A DNA stretch of 64,000 bases from Lutibacter litoralis (GTDB lineage Bacteria; Bacteroidota; Bacteroidia; Flavobacteriales; Flavobacteriaceae), in NCBI RefSeq assembly GCF_014646675.1, contig NZ_BMNS01000006.1, positions 186,001 through 250,000 on the forward strand, written 5' to 3'. The notes below the pieces were generated by a model, which was not told the origin of the DNA, ran no database searches, and saw nothing but the letters and a program-made list of their open reading frames with translations. Numbering within the stretch: the stretch's first letter is position 1; each line of letters starts with the position of its first letter. This document shows positions 58,077 to 64,000 of this stretch, in pieces. A program made the position numbers and the translations under genes.

Positions 58077-58541
58077 TTATGTTCTAATTTTACTAAATTT
58101 TAGAGCGTTATTTTTATCGTTGAATTTTGGGAATCTACCGTTATTTTCAATATACATTGCCCAACAATCGTATTCGCATTTTGTTATTTCACCCATAATT
58201 CTTAAATCTTGGGGTAAAGGGTTTTTAGTATTACATTTAAAAGACTGTATTGCAACATAGATACTGTCTTTTATTGCATCATAGTTTTGATACTTGTATA
58301 AAAATCTATCTGCACCACCGTGATTGGTTCTCTTCTTTTTAATTGTTGTATCAAATTGATTTAAACGACTTTTTAAACCACCTTTAGAATTGGTCATACC
58401 AACATATTCTAATTCTGGGATAAAGTTAAATTCTGTAAGTAATTTATCTGAAACAGCAATACAATAAATACCAGGATAATTAATACCATTAAGGTTGTTT
58501 CTATCTTCCCATTTTATCCAATTTGTAAATTTATTTTGCAT
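58077..58541 (-). CDS. Stand-alone GIY-YIG nuclease
   Basis: A 154-aa protein with the family hallmarks: GIY at 24-26 (NYPGIYCIA), YVG at 46-48 (LEYVGMTN), R59 in GLKSRL, catalytic E123 in TKCEYD and N141 in FPKFND. These suggest an active one-domain endonuclease. It has no DNA-binding or methylase domain of its own. It stands 5 bp after the 211-aa gene and 39 bp before the Argonaute gene, in one direction. The known effectors of inactive pAgos are adjacent nucleases or membrane/NAD enzymes. A GIY-YIG partner is not one I know, so effector status is inference. Confidence 0.88.
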   Translation of the reverse strand: MQNKFTNWIKWEDRNNLNGINYPGIYCIAVSDKLLTEFNFIPELEYVGMTNSKGGLKSRLNQFDTTIKKKRTNHGGADRFLYKYQNYDAIKDSIYVAIQSFKCNTKNPLPQDLRIMGEITKCEYDCWAMYIENNGRFPKFNDKNNALKFSKIRT

Positions 58542-58546
58542 AGCAA

Positions 58547-59182
58547 CTATTTTTCAATCTTTACTTTTAGGTTTAAATTTAAACGTTTAGAAATATCTTC
58601 TATGTGCTGTTTTTTTGCCAGTGTAGATGAGTGTGTGATTACTAAATAACCGCCTTTTATAGTGTGTTGCTGATAAAAATCGTCTTCCTGTTTTGAAACC
58701 AACGGAGCACCACTTTGAATTATTCCTAATTTTTCTACATTTTGAGCACCTGCTATTTCAATTACATCACACAATGTTTGATAAGCGAAACGATTGCTTA
58801 TAATTTTACCATTTGGAAATTGAACTGTCAAGTTTGTCTTTTTAGATTTTGTATGAGGACTTACAGTATAGCCAGTTTCTTTTTTAAACGATTCTCTTTT
58901 TGCTAGGACTTTATCTTCCTCTTCAGGTGTTATTTTAAAACTACGTTTACGAGTCATTTTAACTTGTAATGGCTCATTTGGAATATAATCTATAACCAAT
59001 ACTAACTCTCTTTGTATTTGAGAAATAATTGGGTCTATGGCTTTTGAAAGTGCAGGAATTACTTCTTTTTGAATAATTTCTTCTTCTACACGATTTGTTT
59101 CTTCAATCAGTTTATCGGGTAGTTGTACACCTAATTCTTTTAGGTTTTCGATAGAATTGTAAAGTTGTTCAAGTTTTGTCAT
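58547..59182 (-). CDS. Unrecognised 211-aa protein of the Argonaute cluster
   Basis: No family recognised. Residues 1-62 form a charged helical/coiled-coil segment (YNSIENLKELGVQLPDKLIEE). The middle (75-115) is basic (TRKRSFKITPEEEDKVLAKRES). Residues 116-211 look like a folded alpha/beta module: LTVQFPNGKIISNRFAYQTLCDV, then GGYLVITHSST and ISKRLNLNLKVKI. There is no signal peptide or TM segment. It is encoded between the helicase (29 bp) and the GIY-YIG nuclease (5 bp), so a complex with one of these is likely. The basic middle and coiled coil suggest DNA or protein binding (inference). Confidence 0.7.
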   Translation of the reverse strand: MTKLEQLYNSIENLKELGVQLPDKLIEETNRVEEEIIQKEVIPALSKAIDPIISQIQRELVLVIDYIPNEPLQVKMTRKRSFKITPEEEDKVLAKRESFKKETGYTVSPHTKSKKTNLTVQFPNGKIISNRFAYQTLCDVIEIAGAQNVEKLGIIQSGAPLVSKQEDDFYQQHTIKGGYLVITHSSTLAKKQHIEDISKRLNLNLKVKIEK

Positions 59183-59211
59183 AGTAATTTTTGTTAATTT
59201 ATTATTTACAT

Positions 59212-62200
59212 TTAGCTTCTATTTTCAATAGCAATAATTACCTCATCTTTTTTGTCTTTTACTTTTTCTAATACCTTATCTAGGTAATCTAAACCATAAC
59301 GATCTTTGATGTAGTCTAACTCTTCAAAGAATTGTTTCCATTTTGCTTTTGCTGAACTTGCTGATAATACATCAAGTGCTAAACGTCTTAGGGTGTATTT
59401 AGGCATTGTATAATAATGCTTAATATCCTTTATTATGGTTTTAATAAAGTTTATATTTTCTTCTTCTGAAGCATCAATTATTTTTAAAGCTACTTTTAAA
59501 TTGTCGTGTGCTTTCTTTTCAATTGATAAATCTGAAGTATTAGAACGTACTCTTTCTTTATGGTCTTTTATTTTTTCGTAAATAGGCCAAAAATCTTCTG
59601 ACATAGGTACTCGTTTTGTACGGTGTGCACATTCTATAAATTGTAAAAAATTTTCAAAAGTTAAACTTTCTACCTTTGGATTTTCTTCTATTTCAGCTTG
59701 TTGAGCAAATAAACTTAATCCTTTTTTACGTAGTACATTTACATTGGCATCTTTGAACTTTTTAGCCGTTTTAACCCGATTTGGTAATTTTAATATACGT
59801 TCAATAACATCTGGATGCTCTTCTTCTATTTGATTGTATTTATTTCTGATATGCGTAATAATGTTTAACTCTTCATCATCTTCAGGGTTATCATTCATTT
59901 TTTTATATAAACCACTTGCTGTAGGTTCTTCATCTGGATGGAAAATACGAGAATCTTCACCCAATGCATTATGAATCATAAACATTTTTTGTTGTGCAAT
60001 CTCTCTAGACTTAACAAAATCAGCCCCTGTTTCTGATGGAAAAAAGTTAAAAATATACAGTTTATCAAATACTTTTTTACCAATACGGTTAATACGACCT
60101 ACACGCTGAATAACACGTGTTGGATTCCAAGGAATATCATAATTAATTATGACTCCAGCTCTATTTAAGTTAAACCCTTCTGATAATTTATCACTAGTAA
60201 TTAATACTTGAAAATTATCGTATTTTGTACCTTCGTATTGCGCGTTAAAGTTTCGCTCTAAATCTTTCGCTAAAGCTTTTGAAACTTTACCATCACAGAT
60301 AATTAACTTATTGCCAAACTTTTCTCTAAAATAAGGTTCAAGGTGCAATACCGTATCTACATACTCAGTAAATAATATTACTTTTCGATTAGGCTCATTT
60401 TCTAAAATCTCTGAAACTTTTTGATAAATGGTTTCTCTTTTAGGGTCGTTAGCCACCAATTTTTCTTCTTCGACTTCTCTCCTTATTTTTTTGAAAAGGT
60501 CTAAATCTTTATTAATATCTTCTAAAAATTCATCGGCTTTTTGGAAGTCTTTAATTTTATAAACGGTGGTATTTTTTGGTGTTTTTTTCTTCAGTAAATC
60601 ATTTTCAAATTTATAGAGTATATCTAAAATTTCATCTTCATCATATTCATAGATTTTTTCTATTAGATTTCTATCTAAAATATATTTACCACCTGTGTTT
60701 TCAATAAATTGCAACACTACTTCGTGAACTTGAATAAAGCGTTCTATGGTTTTTTGAAACGCACCAAACGAACTTTCAAAACGTTTTACCAATAACCTAC
60801 GCATAAAATCGAATAAGTTACGTTGTTGTTGAAAGGTTCTATTGCCTTCCATATCTAAACCGCTTTCATCTGCAATGGTTTCGTAGCTTGAAGGTTGGTA
60901 TATTGCTCCTGTAAACAACCCATCTTCGGCAAAGTAATCTCTAACAATACGGTCATAAAATTCGGATTGTGATTGCGTTAAATAATAAAACAGTTCTACT
61001 GGTGGTGCTACCTTAGGTAGCTCTCCAATTTCAGCACTATATTGATGATCATTTTCTAAATCTAAACGATTTCTTCTAATGACTACTGGTGAAATTACCT
61101 CTTTAATAGTATTTGCCAATTTAGCTGATGCTTGACGTACAATTTGAGGGTTTACAGGTAATTCTTCATCTAATAGCTTAACATATAATTTTTCTGCTTT
61201 ATCACGTTTATCTGGATTGTTAGCATTGTAATTTTTTAAAATATCAGATAATTTGCTAAATCTATAACTATAACTTCTAAATAAACCCTCTAAATTATTC
61301 TCCAATGTAATTGTTGATAACCCTGGTACAATAAAGAGTTTTAGTAATGCAAAAATATCAGCTGGGGAGTTGTTAAATGGTGTTGCAGTTAATAGAATAA
61401 CTTGTTTCCCTCTACAAATTTGAGCGAGTGCTTCGTATGCAGCGGTATCTTGATTTCTAAAATTATGTGCTTCATCAATAATAACTGTATCAATATCAGA
61501 ATCGTCTAAATCTTCTGCTAGATTTTCTACTTGACCACGACTGTACACGTGCCATCCGTTTAAGTTGAAATTTCTAACATAACCCCACCAACCTGTTTTA
61601 TCGCTATAATCACCAATTAAACCTGGTGGACATAAAATAATACCTTTTGTATCTAGATTACGCGCAATTAAAGAGGCGATTACTGATTTACCAAGCCCTA
61701 CCACATCTGCAATAACTACACCGTTGTTCTCCTCAATAATACCTAATGCTTGGTTTACGGCATCTATTTGGTAAGAGAATTTATTAAAGCCACTATCTTC
61801 TAGCAAACGTTCTACTTGTGGTTTTAACTTTTTCTGTTTTTGAAGGTCTAAATACGTTTTTAATACTAATGCATAGGCATCAAAAGGTTGGACTAATGCT
61901 GCTTGAGAGCGGTGTATGATAAAATCTATTAAATGTTGTTTGCGTTGGTCTATATCGGTAATAGGGATTGCCAATTCCCATAGTTCTTCAAAATAAGCTA
62001 CAGCTTCTTCGTACCCATAATCTTTAATCTCAACATTAAACTCTTGTTGACCTTGTAAACCGTTGCGTGTTAAGTTACTGCTACCTGTAATTAAATACCC
62101 ATCAAAATTGTGTTTAGAACGTTCTTCTTCGTTCATCTCGAACAAATACAATTTGGCGTGGTTGGGTTCTCTTGTTTTTTTAATGATTAAACGTTCTTGA

Positions 62201-62559
62201 CGAATCATATCCAAGAAAAAATGTACTTGCTCATAAAATTCTTTGGTGTCTTGCTGCTCGTTATTGACTGCAAAACCCATTGAGGACATAAAATCATTAA
62301 AATATTCGTCGCTACTTAAATCTAGTTCCTGAACATCGTGCTCAAAAATGTTTTGTAAATGGTTACCCACTTGTAAGCCCACTAATAGCTTTATTTTTAT
62401 CTCTGGATTATTTTTAAGGTTTTGGCACACCTCTTTCCAACCTGAGAAATAAAAGAAACCTACCAGCCATCTTAACTCTGTACTGAATTTTATAATGTTG
62501 TTTAATCGACCACTTAATGTTTTTTGTGGACTTTTATTTGCTATAAAATTATTTGCCAT
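59212..62559 (-). CDS. PLD-like nuclease fused to SNF2/SF2 helicase
   Basis: A 1115-aa protein. The N-terminal phospholipase-D-like domain (about 1-210) has one HKD-type half-site: H134-AKLYLF followed by GSSNLTRNG at 159-167. The helicase core follows: Walker A VVGLGKSV (286-293), Walker B/DEAH (IDEAHNF at 361), motif III LLTATPFN and, in the second RecA-like half, SDKLSEGFNLN, IPWNPTRVIQRVGRINRIGK. The layout matches SNF2-like translocases of restriction and phage-defence islands. A C-terminal helical extension of about 250 aa is unassigned. It lies 2 bp after the AbiEii gene. Confidence 0.9.
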   Translation of the reverse strand: MANNFIANKSPQKTLSGRLNNIIKFSTELRWLVGFFYFSGWKEVCQNLKNNPEIKIKLLVGLQVGNHLQNIFEHDVQELDLSSDEYFNDFMSSMGFAVNNEQQDTKEFYEQVHFFLDMIRQERLIIKKTREPNHAKLYLFEMNEEERSKHNFDGYLITGSSNLTRNGLQGQQEFNVEIKDYGYEEAVAYFEELWELAIPITDIDQRKQHLIDFIIHRSQAALVQPFDAYALVLKTYLDLQKQKKLKPQVERLLEDSGFNKFSYQIDAVNQALGIIEENNGVVIADVVGLGKSVIASLIARNLDTKGIILCPPGLIGDYSDKTGWWGYVRNFNLNGWHVYSRGQVENLAEDLDDSDIDTVIIDEAHNFRNQDTAAYEALAQICRGKQVILLTATPFNNSPADIFALLKLFIVPGLSTITLENNLEGLFRSYSYRFSKLSDILKNYNANNPDKRDKAEKLYVKLLDEELPVNPQIVRQASAKLANTIKEVISPVVIRRNRLDLENDHQYSAEIGELPKVAPPVELFYYLTQSQSEFYDRIVRDYFAEDGLFTGAIYQPSSYETIADESGLDMEGNRTFQQQRNLFDFMRRLLVKRFESSFGAFQKTIERFIQVHEVVLQFIENTGGKYILDRNLIEKIYEYDEDEILDILYKFENDLLKKKTPKNTTVYKIKDFQKADEFLEDINKDLDLFKKIRREVEEEKLVANDPKRETIYQKVSEILENEPNRKVILFTEYVDTVLHLEPYFREKFGNKLIICDGKVSKALAKDLERNFNAQYEGTKYDNFQVLITSDKLSEGFNLNRAGVIINYDIPWNPTRVIQRVGRINRIGKKVFDKLYIFNFFPSETGADFVKSREIAQQKMFMIHNALGEDSRIFHPDEEPTASGLYKKMNDNPEDDEELNIITHIRNKYNQIEEEHPDVIERILKLPNRVKTAKKFKDANVNVLRKKGLSLFAQQAEIEENPKVESLTFENFLQFIECAHRTKRVPMSEDFWPIYEKIKDHKERVRSNTSDLSIEKKAHDNLKVALKIIDASEEENINFIKTIIKDIKHYYTMPKYTLRRLALDVLSASSAKAKWKQFFEELDYIKDRYGLDYLDKVLEKVKDKKDEVIIAIENRS

Positions 62560-62561
62560 AT

Positions 62562-63410
62562 TTATAAATAAGTTTTAATGCGTTCTTCTACAGTTTTAAT
62601 AATTTCTACTGCTTCTGGTTGATGACCTAGTTTAATTTGATGTTCTACACTGGTTTTCCAAGCCCGTTCTGCATTGATTAATTTTGAATCGTCTATTAAA
62701 TCATTGGGTGATTGATACTCCAAGTTTTTATGCTTCATTTTTTTGAGAAATATTGGCTTTATATTTTGCCAATCTTCATTGGTAAATTCTTGTGTTAAAT
62801 GGTAAAGGTCATAAAAATCTCTTGGTGCAGTATATGAACGTTGTTTTAAGGCTCTTAATTTTTCTGCTACCACTTCTGTAATACTATAACAATTACTTTG
62901 TTCTTCGCCAGTTAATGCATCGGAATAGGGGTGCATAATATTTTGTAAATTAGTATCTAACAGCATTAACTCATCTGTACTAACTTCTAATTTTATTTTG
63001 GTATTCCAACGATTGTGTGGTGGTGGTGGTTGGTTTTTAGAGTGGTTGGCTCCCCAATATTTTATTTTTACTTGAAAGCCTTTCAATTGATTGTTAAAAA
63101 GAATAGGTTTTACAGGCTCCGTATAGCATTGAATACCCGTAAATTTTGTTACTTCTTTGGCAACTGCATCGAGTGTTTTTTGTTCTAATACAAACGTCTT
63201 ATTTAAAGATGTAAAGTCTAAATCTTCTGAAAATCGATAGTTTTCGATATAACATTTACGTAAGCAGGTACCACCTTTAAATACTAAATCGTTTTTATAA
63301 TGCGCTACAAAGACTGAGAGAAAATGCCCTAATACATAATCTTTATCTACCGTGGTTGGTGGTACTTTCCATTCTTGGGCTTTATCTGTAATTTCTTTTT
63401 GCAGTATCAT
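62562..63410 (-). CDS. AbiEii/AbiGii-type nucleotidyltransferase toxin
   Basis: A 282-aa protein with the MNT-fold signature: LVFKGGTCLRKCY (43-54) and RFSEDLDF (59-66), where the two Asp residues bind metal, and the C-terminal EKLRALKQRSYTAPRDFYDLYHL. AbiEii toxins nucleotidylate tRNA or other targets and halt growth when not restrained. The adjacent AbiEi gene is the expected repressor/antitoxin. As part of this operon it could be an abortive arm of the defence unit or a separately acting module. Confidence 0.9.
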   Translation of the reverse strand: MILQKEITDKAQEWKVPPTTVDKDYVLGHFLSVFVAHYKNDLVFKGGTCLRKCYIENYRFSEDLDFTSLNKTFVLEQKTLDAVAKEVTKFTGIQCYTEPVKPILFNNQLKGFQVKIKYWGANHSKNQPPPPHNRWNTKIKLEVSTDELMLLDTNLQNIMHPYSDALTGEEQSNCYSITEVVAEKLRALKQRSYTAPRDFYDLYHLTQEFTNEDWQNIKPIFLKKMKHKNLEYQSPNDLIDDSKLINAERAWKTSVEHQIKLGHQPEAVEIIKTVEERIKTYL

Positions 63411-63420
63411 ATAATTTCAA

Positions 63421-64000
63421 CTAATATTCGTTTTGTGCTATTTGTAATAAGTTTTGATAGCTAATGTTTAAACGTAATTTCCAATCACTAACAAACTCGC
63501 CTTGTTGTAAACCACCCGCATCTATTAAGCTGTATTTTTTATTTACTTTTGATTTGGCGTAATTGATAAAGCTAGTTAGTTTGTTGCTATGAAATATTTC
63601 TGCCAAGAATCCTAAACGTTTAGTAACGGCAATGTTGTTATACGCTTTGGTATATGCTATAAGCTTATTGTTGGTTAAGTTTGCTGTTGCAAATGCTTTT
63701 ATAAGGTCTGCAAAATCGCCTGCATACCGTGTTTGGTCGAAGCAGTCTACCAAGGTCATTTCTATATCGGTTATGTTAAAACTATTATCGCCATAGCCTT
63801 CTTGTATAGTGCCTATATTTTTAGTTGTTTTTACGGTTACAAATTTTATGTTTGTACCTAAAATTTCTGTACCTCTTTTTCGTTGGGTGGTTTTTATAAA
63901 TAGGGTGTTTGGAAACCGCTCTGTAAGACCGTGATAATGTAATGCCGACCAATACGCTATGGCACTGTTTTTACTTATATACGTTGCCAACACATTTACA
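63421..64000 (-). CDS. AbiEi-like antitoxin/transcriptional regulator, 5' end beyond window
   Basis: The minus-strand frame stays open through position 64000 (residues V-N-V before the LATYISKNSAIAYWSALHYHGL segment), so the N-terminal winged HTH is cut off by the window edge. The visible portion carries the AbiEi core: SALHYHGLTERFP, the NITDIEMTLVDCFDQTRYAGDF segment and the C-terminal helical region. It pairs with the AbiEii gene 10 bp downstream, as in type IV toxin-antitoxin AbiE systems. It probably represses the whole operon's promoter, which lies outside the window. Confidence 0.85.
   Translation of the reverse strand, partial: VNVLATYISKNSAIAYWSALHYHGLTERFPNTLFIKTTQRKRGTEILGTNIKFVTVKTTKNIGTIQEGYGDNSFNITDIEMTLVDCFDQTRYAGDFADLIKAFATANLTNNKLIAYTKAYNNIAVTKRLGFLAEIFHSNKLTSFINYAKSKVNKKYSLIDAGGLQQGEFVSDWKLRLNISYQNLLQIAQNEY

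Noticed and set aside
1-64000. CRISPR arrays, tRNA or rRNA genes, insertion sequences
   Set aside because: No regularly spaced repeats, cloverleaf-like sequences, rRNA-like stretches or transposase motifs were seen on reading either strand. A tRNAscan or ISfinder run would be the decisive check.

Overview
The window looks like a chromosomal segment from a Bacteroidota bacterium, most likely a marine member of the Flavobacteriaceae. The DNA is strongly AT-rich, Shine-Dalgarno sequences are weak, and promoter-like elements match the Bacteroidota TTG-N20-TAnnTTTG form. It also carries SusC/SusD transporters, a DUF6266-type protein and a PPi-type phosphofructokinase. Genus and species cannot be fixed from the sequence alone. 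No rRNA, tRNA or CRISPR array was seen.

Layout. 1-7954: housekeeping and stress genes. These are the 5' end of lysA, a DnaQ-exonuclease/GIY-YIG fusion behind an XRE-S24 (LexA-like) regulator, a PPi-type phosphofructokinase, and a porin / BCCT transporter / universal stress protein operon whose promoter overlaps a perfect 14-bp palindrome. About 8000-11125: a low-gene-density block that resembles the remnant of an integrative element. It holds a DUF6266-like gene, a DUF6943-like gene, a helix-turn-helix gene broken by a 4-bp duplication, and about 1 kb of structured non-coding DNA. 11126-18384: an RND tripartite efflux operon (AraC regulator, adaptor, pump, outer-membrane factor) ending in a frameshifted TetR gene. 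18477-21501: a secreted patatin-barrel phospholipase and a decayed pentapeptide-repeat gene.

21628-49377: a complete polysaccharide utilisation locus (PUL) for beta-mannan, probably acetylated galactoglucomannan. One minus-strand arm encodes SusC, SusD, two surface glycan-binding lipoproteins, GH27, ManA and GH5. A plus-strand arm encodes GH26, a sodium symporter, a GH130 phosphorylase, a cellobiose/mannobiose 2-epimerase, GH26 and GH5_7. A second minus-strand arm encodes an AraC regulator, two acetyl esterases, GH1 and GH3. The logic is: surface mannanases cut the chain, esterases and GH27 remove acetyl and galactosyl groups, SusCD imports oligosaccharides, and GH3 trims them. Mannobiose then crosses the inner membrane, is epimerised to mannosyl-glucose and phosphorolysed to mannose-1-phosphate and glucose. 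ManA links mannose to glycolysis.

49827-55879: a decayed HD-PycTM (Pycsar-effector-like) gene, then an AraC-TolC-HlyD-MFS efflux operon. 55971-64000: a six-gene minus-strand cluster, probably one transcription unit and probably a defence island: AbiEi-like (cut by the window edge), AbiEii-like, a PLD-nuclease/SNF2-helicase fusion, an unrecognised 211-aa protein, a stand-alone GIY-YIG nuclease, and a long Argonaute that keeps the guide 5'-phosphate pocket but lacks PIWI catalytic aspartates. The pairing of a predicted-inactive Argonaute with a GIY-YIG nuclease and a PLD-helicase is the strongest candidate for an undescribed system in this window.
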